A stretch of DNA of 64,000 nt from Acinetobacter calcoaceticus DSM 30006 = CIP 81.8 (GTDB lineage: Bacteria > Pseudomonadota > Gammaproteobacteria > Pseudomonadales > Moraxellaceae): positions 558,145-622,144 of the forward strand of contig NZ_KB849780.1 of the NCBI RefSeq assembly GCF_000368965.1, in the 5' to 3' direction. The notes beneath the pieces were generated by a model. The model was not told the DNA's origin, ran no database searches, and saw only the letters and a list, made by a program, of their open reading frames with translations. Made by a program: the position numbers and the translations under genes. Of the stretch, positions 44,865 to 54,609 are shown one piece after another (the stretch's first letter is position 1; each line of letters starts with the position of its first letter).

Positions 44865-46592
44865 ATGAAGCCTAATGATGTTGTCTCGAGCCTGCCAAAT
44901 AACCCGACACCGAATACTCATGCCTCTGTCGATTCTGCGCAGCAAGAACAACAGGCTGGCTTAGATTTTGTTCGCCAAGTCATTACTGAAGACTTGGCTG
45001 CTGGACGTGCAAATCAGATCGTAACGCGTTTTCCACCAGAACCAAATGGTTATTTGCATATTGGTCATGTAAAAGCGATTTGCCTAAACTTTGGTGTGGC
45101 TGAAGAGTTTGATGGTTTATGTAATTTACGTTTTGACGATACAAACCCTGATGCTGAAGAACAAGAGTACGTTGACGGTATTGCGAATGATGTGAAATGG
45201 CTTGGTTTTAACTGGAATGGTGAGCCACGCTATGCATCAAGTTATTTTGATCAATTATATGCATGGGCTGTTCAATTAATTGAGCAAGGTGATGCTTATG
45301 TTGATTTACAGTCTCCAGAAGAAATTAAGTTAAACCGCGGTAGTTTTGTTGAACCGGGTAAAAATTCACCATACCGTGATGCATCTGTTGAAGAAAACCT
45401 TGCTCGCTTTGAAAAAATGCGCAGTGGGGAATTTAAAGAGGGCGAAGCTGTGCTACGTGCCAAAATTGATATGGCAAGCCCAAACGTACACATGCGTGAC
45501 CCAATTTTATATCGCGTATTGCATTCAGAGCATCACCAAACAGGTGATAAATGGAAAATCTATCCAATGTATGACTATGCTCATCCATTGTCTGATGCTA
45601 TTGAGGGGATTACTCATTCGCTTTGTACATTAGAGTTCCAAGATCACCGTCCGTTTTATGACTGGATTGTAGAAAAGGTAAAATCTAAAGCAGTTCCACA
45701 TCAGTATGAATCTTCACGTTTAAACGTGGACTACACCATTACATCAAAACGTAAATTACGTAAATTGGTGGAAGGTGGTCATGTGAATGGTTGGGATGAC
45801 CCGCGCATGCCAACAGTAGTAGGTATGCGTCGTCGTGGTTTTACTCCAGAGGGTTTACGTGATTTCTGTAAACGTGTAGGTGTATCAAAAACTGATGGTA
45901 TTGTAGATGTTGCAATGCTTGAGTTCTGTATTCGCCAATCTTTGGAAAATACAGCTGCGCGTGGTATGGCTGTTTTAAGCCCACTTAAAGTGACTTTGAC
46001 CAATTTACCAGAAGATATGGATCTTACGCATGCTCGCCATCCTAACGTTGATATGGGTGATCGTGTAATTCCTTTAACTAAGGAAATCTATATTGACCGT
46101 AAAGACTTTGAGGAAGTACCGCCAAAAGGCTTTAAACGTTTAATTCCTGACGGTGAAGTGCGTTTACGTCATGCTTACGTGATTAAATGTGATGAAGTCA
46201 TTAAGGATGCTAATGGTGAAGTGGTTGAGTTGAAATGTTCAATTGACCCTGAAACTCTAGGTAAAAACCCTGAAGGTCGTAAAGTGAAAGGCGTAATTCA
46301 CTGGGTATCTGCAACCAAAGGTATTCCTGCTGAAGTACGTATTTACGATCGTTTGTTCACAGAAGCAGACCCTGAAACAGGTGATGATTTCTTGGCAAAC
46401 CTAAATCCAGATTCGATGAAAGTATTAGAAGCTGTAATTGAACCTGCTTTAGCACAAGCGAGTCCTGAAGATCGTTTCCAGTTTGAACGTGAAGGTTATT
46501 TCGTTGCAGATCAGCACGATCATTCACCTGAAAAACCAGTGTTTAACCGTATTCTCGATTTGAAAGATAGCTTTAAGCCTGAGAAAAAGTAA
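44865..46592 (+). CDS. glnS: Glutaminyl-tRNA synthetase
   Basis: GlnS charges tRNA-Gln with glutamine. The 575-residue protein shows a short extra N-terminus (about 30 residues), then the class I signature [17 protein letters not shown] (HIGH), LRFDDTNP, the [13 protein letters not shown] acceptor region, the [10 protein letters not shown] (KMSKS-type loop) and the GlnRS anticodon domains with [24 protein letters not shown]. All expected blocks present. A strong terminator follows at 46622-46660. Confidence 0.96.
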   Translation: MKPNDVVSSLPNNPTPNTHASVDSAQQEQQAGLDFVRQVITEDLAAGRANQIVTRFPPEPNGYLHIGHVKAICLNFGVAEEFDGLCNLRFDDTNPDAEEQEYVDGIANDVKWLGFNWNGEPRYASSYFDQLYAWAVQLIEQGDAYVDLQSPEEIKLNRGSFVEPGKNSPYRDASVEENLARFEKMRSGEFKEGEAVLRAKIDMASPNVHMRDPILYRVLHSEHHQTGDKWKIYPMYDYAHPLSDAIEGITHSLCTLEFQDHRPFYDWIVEKVKSKAVPHQYESSRLNVDYTITSKRKLRKLVEGGHVNGWDDPRMPTVVGMRRRGFTPEGLRDFCKRVGVSKTDGIVDVAMLEFCIRQSLENTAARGMAVLSPLKVTLTNLPEDMDLTHARHPNVDMGDRVIPLTKEIYIDRKDFEEVPPKGFKRLIPDGEVRLRHAYVIKCDEVIKDANGEVVELKCSIDPETLGKNPEGRKVKGVIHWVSATKGIPAEVRIYDRLFTEADPETGDDFLANLNPDSMKVLEAVIEPALAQASPEDRFQFEREGYFVADQHDHSPEKPVFNRILDLKDSFKPEKK

Positions 46593-46621
46593 CACGAGTA
46601 ACAGGTTTTGAGTAAATAGCA

Positions 46622-46660
46622 GATATAAAAAAGCCCAACTCAGTTGGGCTTTTTTATATC
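46622..46660 (+). terminator. Rho-independent terminator of glnS
   Basis: Near-perfect palindrome from GATATAAAAAAGCCCAACT to its mirror ending at 46660, with central stem AAGCCCAA/TTGGGCTT and T run. Because it is symmetrical it can act on both strands. Confidence 0.9.
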
Positions 46661-46705
46661 TATTTTCTTACATATATTATTCTTTATTGCGCTTTGGCAA
46701 ATAAG

Positions 46706-46819
46706 CTAAGCTGGATTAACCACATAAAAATAAAGAACAATGATTATAAGAAGAATAAATGCTAGCGATAAATAAGTATTTACCGTGTTAAAGCTTTTAA
46801 TAAATTTCAGGATTTCCAT
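46706..46819 (-). CDS. Possible 37-residue single-span membrane microprotein
   Basis: ATG 46819 to stop at 46706 on the minus strand gives 37 residues: a charged start (MEILKFIKSFNTVN), one membrane-length hydrophobic helix (LAFILLIIIVLYFYVV) and the end NPA. This arrangement is protein-like, but no ribosome site is seen and AT-rich DNA makes such helices by chance. It lies downstream of, and on the same strand as, the amidotransferase gene. Confidence 0.35.
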   Translation of the reverse strand: MEILKFIKSFNTVNTYLSLAFILLIIIVLYFYVVNPA

Positions 46820-46989
46820 AGTAAATCAGCGTTTATTTTATGTTACAAAATGAATAAATTAATAATACACGGAAATTAATTATAAAGGTTCCCAAAGATA
46901 GATTAATAATCCATCTTTGGGTGAAAAATAAGCATTTGGCTTTATGGATATAATTCAATTAATTAATTATTAAATTGTATTTTTATAAT

Positions 46990-47712
46990 TTAACCACTAT
47001 ATCCAATACGTTTGAGAAATTTTTGAATAATTTCAAATGCAGCATGTTCGAGCGCTTGAGCGTATTGCAAATTATCTTCGCGAAGCTTTGGAATCGAAAT
47101 ATTTGCATGGCGAAGTTCACATGTATGGCCAATTAACCATTTTTCAAAATGCTCTTCAGTGGTTTCAATGTGGAACTGCAAGGCAAGAATATTATTCCCG
47201 ACCTCAAATGCCTGATTGGTATAAACATCAGAACTTGCTAAAAGTACTGCATTTTCAGGAAGGTCGAAAGTGTCACCATGCCAATGTAGAACATGCACAT
47301 TATTAAGCAAACCAGATAAAACCTGATTAGCGCGTAGGCTTAAACTCAGTGGACCCCAGCCAATTTCTTTTTGATGTCCTGCATATACTTTTGCGCCAAG
47401 TGCATGAGCAATAAGCTGTGCGCCTAGGCAAATGCCCAGAGTAGGTTTATCAGCTGCTAAACGTTGTTTGAGTAAAGCAATTTCATCTTTTAAGAATGGA
47501 TAATCGTCAGTTTCATAAACTCCGATTGGACCACCTAAAATAATGGTTAAACCTTCATGTGAAAAAGCAGGAGTTAAATCATCAACACCCGCCTCAAAAT
47601 AACGGACTCGAAATCCGAGTTGATAAAAGACATCTTCTAATGAACCTAAGTCTTCGAAAGCAAGATGCTGAATGGCATAAATAGTTTTAGGGAAGGCGTT
47701 TGTTGTGCTCAT
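46990..47712 (-). CDS. Class I glutamine amidotransferase-like protein
   Basis: A 240-residue stand-alone amidotransferase. The catalytic triad is visible: C95 in LGICLGAQLIAHALGAKV, H181 and E183 in ALQFHIETTEEHF; oxyanion stretch ILGGPIGVYE. Proteins of this size and type are often annotated as GuaA-like glutamine amidotransferases, but no synthetase domain or partner gene is adjacent, so the ammonia acceptor is unknown. The gene is alone between glnS and eutC, on the minus strand. Confidence 0.85.
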   Translation of the reverse strand: MSTTNAFPKTIYAIQHLAFEDLGSLEDVFYQLGFRVRYFEAGVDDLTPAFSHEGLTIILGGPIGVYETDDYPFLKDEIALLKQRLAADKPTLGICLGAQLIAHALGAKVYAGHQKEIGWGPLSLSLRANQVLSGLLNNVHVLHWHGDTFDLPENAVLLASSDVYTNQAFEVGNNILALQFHIETTEEHFEKWLIGHTCELRHANISIPKLREDNLQYAQALEHAAFEIIQKFLKRIGYSG

Positions 47713-47878
47713 AGAAATGATTCATAGAAGATCAATACGTGGAGTATAGCGATAAATATAAAGAAGAGAATATCTGTATAAATCGCCAATATCCGAAAAT
47801 TGATATTTTTCGTTAAAATGATGTTGTTATGCAAAGGATTATCTATTTATGAATAAATCCCTAAACATATTCTACTGT

Positions 47879-48694
47879 TTAAAATAATAGCTTTTGAGTT
47901 TCCTCAAGGCCTATGTTTGAAAGTTGATGTTCATCTTTTAAATTAACGCCTGAAAAACCGAGTTGTTTTGATTTTTTCATTAATGCGATTAAACGTTGTA
48001 CTGCAACTGGAATACTTAAGCCTGCTGGGCGAACATTTGAAATACAATTGCGTTTCGCATCGAGGCAGCCTGAATATGCATTCCATGTATAGTAAATGCC
48101 CATACTGTCCGGAGAGCTTAGTCCCGGACGTTCTCCAATAAGCATAACAAGCATAGATGCTTTGAAAATTTCTGCGACTTCATCGCCAAGAGCAACTCGG
48201 CTACCTGTCGCAAGTGTAATTGGTGCAAGACTCCAGTTTTCTTGCTGAATTTGTTCGCTTAGCGCTGTAATAAATGCCACAGCATTCGCTTCAATTGCTC
48301 TTGCAGAGAGTCCGTCACCTACCACAATACAAACATCGTATTGTTGTGGATTTTCTGCATATTCCTTAATTAAGACATCTTTTGATTGGCTTGAAAGCTG
48401 ACGTCCTAAATCTGGGCGTTTAAGGTAAATTTCTTTATTGGATGCATTACTTTGTACATGAATGCTTGGAAGCTGTATTTGCTGTAATTGTTCAGATAAA
48501 TGAAAAACGTCCAGATCTTGATAAACAGCATCTTTTGCTTGTGCATGAGACAACTGGAATTCAAGTAAGGCTCGTGTTGGGATACTGCAACCTGCACGAC
48601 CCAAAGCAATACGGGCATCGGTAAACTGTTTAAGTTTTTCCCACTGATCTTGATGAGTAGAAGATGGATATTGAATATCACGGTTCAGTTTCAT
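47879..48694 (-). CDS. eutC: EutC, ethanolamine ammonia-lyase small subunit
   Basis: EutC pairs with EutB in the B12-dependent lyase that splits ethanolamine to acetaldehyde and ammonia. The 271-residue protein has the EutC blocks: QFTDARIALGRAGCSIPTRALLEFQLSHA-type start, VVGDGLSARAIEANA, GDEVAEIF, LIGERPGLSSPDSMGIYYTW and CISNVRPAGLSI. Ribosome site GGGAGA lies ahead of ATG 48694, and eutB ends 10 bases before. Last gene of the permease-eutB-eutC operon. Confidence 0.95.
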   Translation of the reverse strand: MKLNRDIQYPSSTHQDQWEKLKQFTDARIALGRAGCSIPTRALLEFQLSHAQAKDAVYQDLDVFHLSEQLQQIQLPSIHVQSNASNKEIYLKRPDLGRQLSSQSKDVLIKEYAENPQQYDVCIVVGDGLSARAIEANAVAFITALSEQIQQENWSLAPITLATGSRVALGDEVAEIFKASMLVMLIGERPGLSSPDSMGIYYTWNAYSGCLDAKRNCISNVRPAGLSIPVAVQRLIALMKKSKQLGFSGVNLKDEHQLSNIGLEETQKLLF

Positions 48695-48704
48695 GGCGTT
48701 CTCC

Positions 48705-50090
48705 CTAATTCATGAGCAGGCGAGAGAATTGGTCGGGCATGTGGTCTGCCCAACAAATTTGAGAGTTTTGCTGTTTAAAAATGCCCTGTTGTTCAAGCCA
48801 AGCAGAAAACTCAGGAGCGGGTTTTAAACCTAAGAGTTGTCTTAGATAAAGGGCATCATGGAACGAAGTCGTTTGATAATTGAGCATGACATCATCTGAA
48901 CCCGGAATTCCCATAATAAAGTTGATGCCCGCGGCGCCAAATAAGGTGAGAAGTACATCCATATCATTTTGGTCTGCATCGGCATGGTTGGTGTAACAAA
49001 TGTCGCAACCCATTGGTACACCAAGTAACTTGCCACAAAAGTGGTCTTCTAGACCTGCGCGTATAATTTGTTTGCCGTTAAAAAGATACTCTGGGCCAAT
49101 AAAACCGACGACTGTATTTACTAAAAGCGGATTATATTTTCGGGCTACGGCATAGGCACGGGTTTCCAATGTTTGCTGGTCAACGCCGTGATGTGCGTTG
49201 CTTGATAAGGCGCTGCCTTGGCCCGTTTCAAAGTACATAACATTTTGTCCAATGGTCCCGCGTTTGAGTGCGAGCGTGGCTTCATATCCTTCTTGGAGTA
49301 AATCAAGTGAAATTCCAAAACCTTCGTTAGCTAGTTGGGTGCCAGCGATTGATTGAAACATTAAATCAATCGGCACATTTTTTTCAGCGAGTTGAATACC
49401 TGAGCTGATATGCGTGAGTACACAAGATTGCGTCGGAATTTGATATTCCTGAATTACATGATCAAGTAATTTCAGTAGCTCTGACAAATTATGTAGATTA
49501 TCTGTTGCAGGGTTAATGCCAATCACAGCGTCACCATTGCCATACATCAAGCCATCTAAAATACTGGCAGAAATACCAAGAACATCGTCGGTAGGGTGAT
49601 TTGGTTGCAAACGGGTAGAAAGATGGCCTTTTAGACCAATGGTGTTGCGAAACTGGGTAACGACTTCACATTTGCTGGCGACATAAATCAAATCTTGATT
49701 GCGCATAATTTTGCTGACAGCAGCCACCATTTCTGGAGTTAAACCTGATGCTAATGCTTTTAAGCTTTGTGCAGTTGCTTCTTCTCCAAGTAACCAATTC
49801 CGAAAATCACCTACTGTAAAGTGTGAAATAGGAGCAAAGGCTGCCAGATCATGTTCATCAATAATCAGTCGCGTAATTTCATCTGTTTCGTAATCGACCA
49901 CTACTTCATTTAAAAAAGTTTTAAGTGGTACATCGGCCAGTGTCATTTGTGCCGCAACATGTTCAGTTGCATCTCTGGCAGCTACACCTGCTAACTCATC
50001 GCCTGAACGTAATGGCGTTGCTTTTGCCATTAAAGTTTTTAGGTCAGCAAAGTGATATTGCTGATTGGCGACAATATTGCGATAACTCAT
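48705..50090 (-). CDS. eutB: EutB, ethanolamine ammonia-lyase large subunit
   Basis: EutB is the catalytic TIM-barrel subunit of the adenosylcobalamin-dependent lyase. The 461-residue protein holds the family blocks LMAKATPLRSGDELAGVAA, LADVPLKTFLNEVVVDYETDE, LSTRLQPNHPTDD, GDAVIGINPATDN, HISSGIQLAEKNVPID, YFETGQGSALSSNAHHGVDQQT and MGIPGSDDVMLNYQTTSFHD. A ribosome site (AAGGA) precedes ATG 50090, 16 bases after the permease stop. No EutA reactivating factor gene is near. Confidence 0.96.
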   Translation of the reverse strand: MSYRNIVANQQYHFADLKTLMAKATPLRSGDELAGVAARDATEHVAAQMTLADVPLKTFLNEVVVDYETDEITRLIIDEHDLAAFAPISHFTVGDFRNWLLGEEATAQSLKALASGLTPEMVAAVSKIMRNQDLIYVASKCEVVTQFRNTIGLKGHLSTRLQPNHPTDDVLGISASILDGLMYGNGDAVIGINPATDNLHNLSELLKLLDHVIQEYQIPTQSCVLTHISSGIQLAEKNVPIDLMFQSIAGTQLANEGFGISLDLLQEGYEATLALKRGTIGQNVMYFETGQGSALSSNAHHGVDQQTLETRAYAVARKYNPLLVNTVVGFIGPEYLFNGKQIIRAGLEDHFCGKLLGVPMGCDICYTNHADADQNDMDVLLTLFGAAGINFIMGIPGSDDVMLNYQTTSFHDALYLRQLLGLKPAPEFSAWLEQQGIFKQQNSQICWADHMPDQFSRLLMN

Positions 50091-50106
50091 GGTTGCATCC
50101 TTTTAT

Positions 50107-51543
50107 TTATAGCTCTTGTTCAGCAGCTTTAATATTTGCAAACTCTTCTTCTGGCGTACCTTTAACTAAATGATAGCGACTGTAGAATAAAAAGTAAGCA
50201 ATAAATGCAGCATAAATAGCAGCAGCAATAAACCAGACTTTAGGGTTAACCACAAAACCTGCAACTACCGCAGCCACTGCTAAAACTAATGCAATACTTG
50301 AGGTCACAATGCCACCTGGTGTTTTATAGGGACGGGGCATGTCGGGTTTAGATAGGCGTAATTTGATGTGGGATAAGAGAATCAATACATAAGAAATAGT
50401 TGCACCAAAAACGGCAATTAAAATCAGTGAATCACCTTCTTTAGTAAGTGAAAGCAAGAAACCGATAATGCCCGGAATAATAATTGCGAGATAAGGGGCT
50501 TTATTTTTATTGGTTAAAGAGAGTGAGGTTGGTAAATAGCCAGCACGTGACAATGCAAAGATTTGACGGGAATAGGCATAGATAATTGAAAAGAAACTCG
50601 CGATTAAACCTGCTAAACCGACAAAGTTTACAAAGGTCGCAAGCCAAGTGTTGCTGCCATAAACTTTAACCAGAGCATCGACGAGAGGAGCGCCTGAGTT
50701 TTGTAAAGTACTTGCACCTGCTGCGCCCGCACCCAAGAATAAAATGAGCATGGCAAACGCCGTTAATATGAGCATTGCACCGATTAAACCGCGTGGGAGA
50801 GATTTGGCTGGATCTTTTGCTTCTTCTGCTGCTAAAGGAACACCTTCAACCGCAAGAAAAAACCAGATAGCAAATGGAACTGCTGCCCATATACCTAAGT
50901 AACCATGGGGTAAGAAACGACTAGCGCCAGCTGCTGTACCGACTGGAATATCTAACAGGTTTTGTGCATTAAAATGCGGGATCATTGCTGCAATAAATAC
51001 AATAAGAGCAACTGCTGCAACAAGCGTAATTGCAAACATGATTTTTAAGGCTTCGCCAGCACCTTTCAAATGTATGCCCATAAAAATCGCATAGCAGGCG
51101 AGGTAAATCATCCAGCCATTAATTCCAAATAAAGATTCGCAATAACCGCCAATAAATACGGCAATAGCAGCAGGGGCAATCGCGTATTCAATTAAAATAG
51201 CTGTACCTGTTAAATAGCCACCAAAAGGACCAAAGGCAGCACGCGCAAAACTATAACCGCCACCTGCTGTCGGCATCATGGTGGACATTTCTGACATAGA
51301 AAGACATAGGCACAGGTACATGATTGCAGCGAGGGCAGTGGCAATAAACATACCACCCCAACCACCTTGGGCAATACCGAAGTTCCAACCGGCAAAATCA
51401 CCAGATATCACATAAGCCACGCCTAAACCAATCAGGAGTAACCAACCCACGGTACCTTGTTTAAGTTGACGCTGAGCAAAATATTCTGCTGATGAAACTT
51501 CTGCGCTTGAAGCAATAACGGAAGTTGTTTCTGGTTGATTCAT
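50107..51543 (-). CDS. eat: Ethanolamine permease (APC superfamily, Eat type)
   Basis: A 478-residue, twelve-helix permease that imports ethanolamine for the downstream lyase. It has APC-family traits: GDFAGWNFGIAQGGWGGMF in the first helix pair, AGGGYSFARAAFGPFGGYLTGTAILIEY, LAVEGVPLAAEEAKDPAKSLPRGL, AYSRQIFALSRAGYLP and a final RYHLVKGTPEEEFA. Identity as ethanolamine transporter rests on operon position and on the conserved ethanolamine permease motifs. Ribosome site AGGAG lies seven bases before ATG 51543. A terminator separates it from the aldehyde dehydrogenase gene upstream, so it has its own promoter in 51544-51670. Confidence 0.9.
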   Translation of the reverse strand: MNQPETTSVIASSAEVSSAEYFAQRQLKQGTVGWLLLIGLGVAYVISGDFAGWNFGIAQGGWGGMFIATALAAIMYLCLCLSMSEMSTMMPTAGGGYSFARAAFGPFGGYLTGTAILIEYAIAPAAIAVFIGGYCESLFGINGWMIYLACYAIFMGIHLKGAGEALKIMFAITLVAAVALIVFIAAMIPHFNAQNLLDIPVGTAAGASRFLPHGYLGIWAAVPFAIWFFLAVEGVPLAAEEAKDPAKSLPRGLIGAMLILTAFAMLILFLGAGAAGASTLQNSGAPLVDALVKVYGSNTWLATFVNFVGLAGLIASFFSIIYAYSRQIFALSRAGYLPTSLSLTNKNKAPYLAIIIPGIIGFLLSLTKEGDSLILIAVFGATISYVLILLSHIKLRLSKPDMPRPYKTPGGIVTSSIALVLAVAAVVAGFVVNPKVWFIAAAIYAAFIAYFLFYSRYHLVKGTPEEEFANIKAAEQEL

Positions 51544-51670
51544 ACAATACTCCTGCGAGTGGGTTTGTATGAATCAATGCAAAAGCAATGCCTAAATGAA
51601 GCACTTTCGATAATAGATGGCGCTTTTTTATTCCAAATGATAAAAACTTGAGAACTAACAATACTAAATA

Positions 51671-51702
51671 AAGAAGCCAGTAATCTAAATTACTGGCTTC
51701 TT
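51671..51702 (-). terminator. Terminator of the aldehyde dehydrogenase gene
   Basis: Perfect 13-bp stem (AAGAAGCCAGTAA 51671-51683 with TTACTGGCTTCTT 51690-51702), six-base loop. On the minus strand it is followed by a T-rich tail. It separates the dehydrogenase transcript from the permease-eutBC operon. Confidence 0.75.
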
Positions 51703-51764
51703 ACATAATTAATGAGCTTACTTCTTTCTAATGTTGATAATCTGGTATCAACTTGGTGCAGAAC

Positions 51765-53276
51765 TTAGAAGAAGCCCATTGGTTTAGTTGAATAACTAAC
51801 CAACAAGTTTTTAGTTTGTTGATAATGATCTAGCATCATCTTGTGGTTTTCACGACCAATACCTGATTTTTTGTAGCCACCAAATGCAGCATGTGCAGGG
51901 TAGATGTTGTAGCAGTTTGTCCAGACACGGCCCGCCTCAATGGCACGACCCGCACGATAAGAAATGTGAGCTGAACGTGACCATACACCTGCACCTAAAC
52001 CATACATGGTGTCATTGGCAATTTTAATTGCATCGTCAAAGTCTTTGAACGTTGTCACAGCAAGTACAGGTCCAAAAATTTCTTCTTGGAAAACTTGCAT
52101 GCCATTGTGACCTTTAAAAATAGTCGGATCAACATAGAAGCCATCGCCTACTTCTTTACGGCCACTACCACCAAGTAAGAGTTCTGCACCTTCTTCACGA
52201 CCAGTGTTAATACAACGTAAGATTTTCTCTTGCTGTTGTAGAGATGCTTGAGCGCCAATCATGGTTTCAGTATCAAGTGGATGACCAGTTTTAATACGTT
52301 TTACACGCTCTACAGCCAACTCCAAGAACTGATCAGCAATACTTTCTTGTACTAAAGCACGAGAAGGGCAAGTACATACTTCACCTTGGTTCAAGGCAAA
52401 CATCGCAAAACCTTCAAGTGTTTTTTCTAAGAAATCATCTTCTTTATCCATGATATCTTCAAAGAAAAGGTTTGGTGACTTACCGCCAAGTTCTAATGTC
52501 ACTGGAATAATATTTTCGGTTGCATATTGCATGACCATTTGTCCAGTTTGAGTTGAACCTGTGAACGCGATTTTGGCAATACGTGGGTTTGTCGCTAACG
52601 GACGACCGACTTCTGAACCGAAACCATTAACAATATTAAGTACACCCGGCGGTAAGATATCTTGGATGAGTTCAGCCACCAGTAAAATACCTACAGGTGT
52701 TTGCTCTGCTGGTTTAATCACGACACAGTTACCCGCCGCTAGAGCAGGAGCAAGTTTCCATGCTGCCATTAAAATCGGGAAGTTCCATGGAATGATTTGG
52801 CCAACCACACCTAATGGTTCATGAAAATGGTAGGCAATTGTATCTTCATCAATTTCAGAGATCCCGCCTTCTTGAGCACGAATACAACCTGCGAAATAAC
52901 GGAAATGGTCAATCGCAAGTGGAAGGTCTGCTGCTAAAGTTTCACGAACCGCTTTACCGTTATCCCAAGTTTCTGCAACAGCAAGCATTTCAAGATTTGC
53001 TTCTAAACGATCAGCAATTTTTAAAAGTATATTAGAGCGTACCGTTGGTGAGGCTTTATTCCATGTTGCTTTCGCTTTATGTGCTGCATCTAGAGCAAGT
53101 TCGATATCTTCGGCACTAGAGCGTGGAATACGGGTGAAAGCTTTTCCATCAACAGGAGATACATTATCAAAATATGCACCCTTTACAGGTGCAACCCATT
53201 CACCGCCAATAAAATTTTCATATTGTGATTTAAATTGAACTTTTGAGCCTGGTTGATTTGGATCGATATAGCGCAT
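51765..53276 (-). CDS. NAD-dependent acetaldehyde dehydrogenase (AcoD/ExaC-like)
   Basis: Oxidises aldehydes, here probably acetaldehyde from ethanolamine, to the acid. The 503-residue protein carries ALDH marks: the Rossmann/NAD stretch [42 protein letters not shown], catalytic Glu in [11 protein letters not shown], a [14 protein letters not shown] loop with the catalytic cysteine, and [11 protein letters not shown]; then SGIGREN near the end. The [16 protein letters not shown] start fits the AcoD group. ATG 53276 has AAGGAA eight bases ahead; 53315 is a longer in-frame alternative. Divergent from the GAF regulator. Confidence 0.9.
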   Translation of the reverse strand: MRYIDPNQPGSKVQFKSQYENFIGGEWVAPVKGAYFDNVSPVDGKAFTRIPRSSAEDIELALDAAHKAKATWNKASPTVRSNILLKIADRLEANLEMLAVAETWDNGKAVRETLAADLPLAIDHFRYFAGCIRAQEGGISEIDEDTIAYHFHEPLGVVGQIIPWNFPILMAAWKLAPALAAGNCVVIKPAEQTPVGILLVAELIQDILPPGVLNIVNGFGSEVGRPLATNPRIAKIAFTGSTQTGQMVMQYATENIIPVTLELGGKSPNLFFEDIMDKEDDFLEKTLEGFAMFALNQGEVCTCPSRALVQESIADQFLELAVERVKRIKTGHPLDTETMIGAQASLQQQEKILRCINTGREEGAELLLGGSGRKEVGDGFYVDPTIFKGHNGMQVFQEEIFGPVLAVTTFKDFDDAIKIANDTMYGLGAGVWSRSAHISYRAGRAIEAGRVWTNCYNIYPAHAAFGGYKKSGIGRENHKMMLDHYQQTKNLLVSYSTKPMGFF

Positions 53277-53330
53277 ATAAATATTCCTTTGCTTTTTAGG
53301 ACTAAAGACTAACAAGAACCCTGTCAGTAG

Positions 53331-53352
53331 GTACTTTCGTACTTTGTATAAT
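53331..53352 (+). promoter_or_regulatory. Direct repeat and -10 box in the aldehyde dehydrogenase/regulator intergenic region
   Basis: GTACTTT occurs twice (53331-53337 and 53339-53345) just before a TATAAT (53347-53352) that would be a good -10 for the regulator gene. The position suits an operator for autoregulation, but no consensus is known for this protein. Confidence 0.35.
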
Positions 53353-53418
53353 TAGGATATAAAGAAGAAGGTTGGAGAAAGGTTGGAATAGAAATGTGGA
53401 TATATAAGGAATTTACAA

Positions 53419-54609
53419 ATGTTCACAAAAAAGGATTTATTGCAGCAACGGACGTTGATTGATCAACTGCGTACGCAAAATAGTCTCTCTCCTCAAAATG
53501 CTGCCAAACTGGGTCAAAGTATTGCAAGTTCATGGGAACGGTCAGCCTCTGCTGCGATTCCTAAAGAGCGTTTTGCTGCTCCATTAGTCGAGAAAAAATC
53601 TGCTTCACAAAATGCTTTAGATATGGCTTTAAGTCAGTGTGCCGATAATTTACGTCATATCGCTGAACAATCCTCAATGGTGATCGCTGTTGGTGACATT
53701 GGTAGTACGATCATTTGGACGGCAACAAGTGCTCAAATGCAAAGTGCAGCTGAGCGTGTTCACTTTGTGCAGGGTGGGCAATGGCGTGAAGAATTTGTTG
53801 GCACCAATGCATTGGCTTTGTCTTTAAAAACTCAGCAATCAAGCTGTGTTTTTTCCAATGAACATTATATGGAATCGATTCATGATTGGGTGTGCTATGC
53901 CGCGCCAATTATCGATCCATACTCAAAACAAACCCTTGGCGTGGTTGATTTATCAACCACATGGAAGAATCATAATAGTTTAGGAATATTGGCTGCTGAA
54001 CGTTGTGCATCAATTATTCAATCTGCCTTGCTAGAGCAGCAGCGTCAGCAATTACATATTCGTGCATTTTCGACGCCACAAGTTAAATTTAATGGCAAAA
54101 GTTTGTTATTAACACCGCGTCAAATTGAAATTTTGACGATATTGGCCTTATGTCCACATGGCTTAACTTTAGAGCATCTTTATCAGGCGCTCTATGGCGA
54201 ACGTAAAGTCAGTATGGGTACGCTTAAAGCTGAAATGTCTCAACTTCGAGATATTTTGGGTGGTTTACTTGGATCTCGGCCATATCGTTTGCTTGTACAT
54301 GTTGAAGCTGATTTTTTACAAGCTGAACAGGCACTGGATGCGGGATATGCGGCTTCTGCTTTGCAGCTTTACACAGGTGTTTTTCTGGCAAAAACTGAAA
54401 GTCCGTTTTTATGTGCATGGCGTGATTGCCTCGAATCACGTTTAAGCGATGCAATTTTTAAAACGCAAGAAACAGATTTATTACTTAAGCATTTAGCTCA
54501 TTTCCCTGAAGCAATCGATGCGGTAGAACGTCTTATGGAGTTAGTACCTATCGAACATCCCGCGCATCAATTGCTGATGAAATACCTTGACTTGCCTAAG
54601 CTCAGTTAA
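53419..54609 (+). CDS. GAF-domain transcription regulator, probably of aldehyde/ethanolamine genes
   Basis: A 396-residue regulator. The first half resembles the N-terminal part of AcoR/EutR-class activators: SWERSASAAIPKERF motif, a GAF-like domain about 70-210 with WTATSAQM, VGTNALALSL and WVCYAAPIIDPYSKQTLGVVDLST. The sigma54-contact AAA domain of AcoR is missing. Instead residues about 220-320 look like a winged-helix (LTPRQIEILTILALCPHGLTLEHLYQALYG, GTLKAEMSQLRDIL) and the end (about 320-390) resembles a bacterial activator helical repeat. Divergent to the aldehyde dehydrogenase gene, so it likely controls that gene, maybe the eut operon. Overlaps the hydrolase gene by eight bases at its 3' end. 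Confidence 0.75.
   Translation: MFTKKDLLQQRTLIDQLRTQNSLSPQNAAKLGQSIASSWERSASAAIPKERFAAPLVEKKSASQNALDMALSQCADNLRHIAEQSSMVIAVGDIGSTIIWTATSAQMQSAAERVHFVQGGQWREEFVGTNALALSLKTQQSSCVFSNEHYMESIHDWVCYAAPIIDPYSKQTLGVVDLSTTWKNHNSLGILAAERCASIIQSALLEQQRQQLHIRAFSTPQVKFNGKSLLLTPRQIEILTILALCPHGLTLEHLYQALYGERKVSMGTLKAEMSQLRDILGGLLGSRPYRLLVHVEADFLQAEQALDAGYAASALQLYTGVFLAKTESPFLCAWRDCLESRLSDAIFKTQETDLLLKHLAHFPEAIDAVERLMELVPIEHPAHQLLMKYLDLPKLS

Larger units (their letters stand above)
46593..46989. other. Intergenic region with terminator, possible micro-ORF and hairpin
   Basis: Contains the glnS terminator (46622-46660), a minus-strand micro-ORF (46706-46819) and an inverted repeat CCCAAAGAT / ATCTTTGGG (46891-46899 with 46913-46921) without a T run that may help end the amidotransferase transcript. 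The rest is plain AT-rich sequence. Confidence 0.5.
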
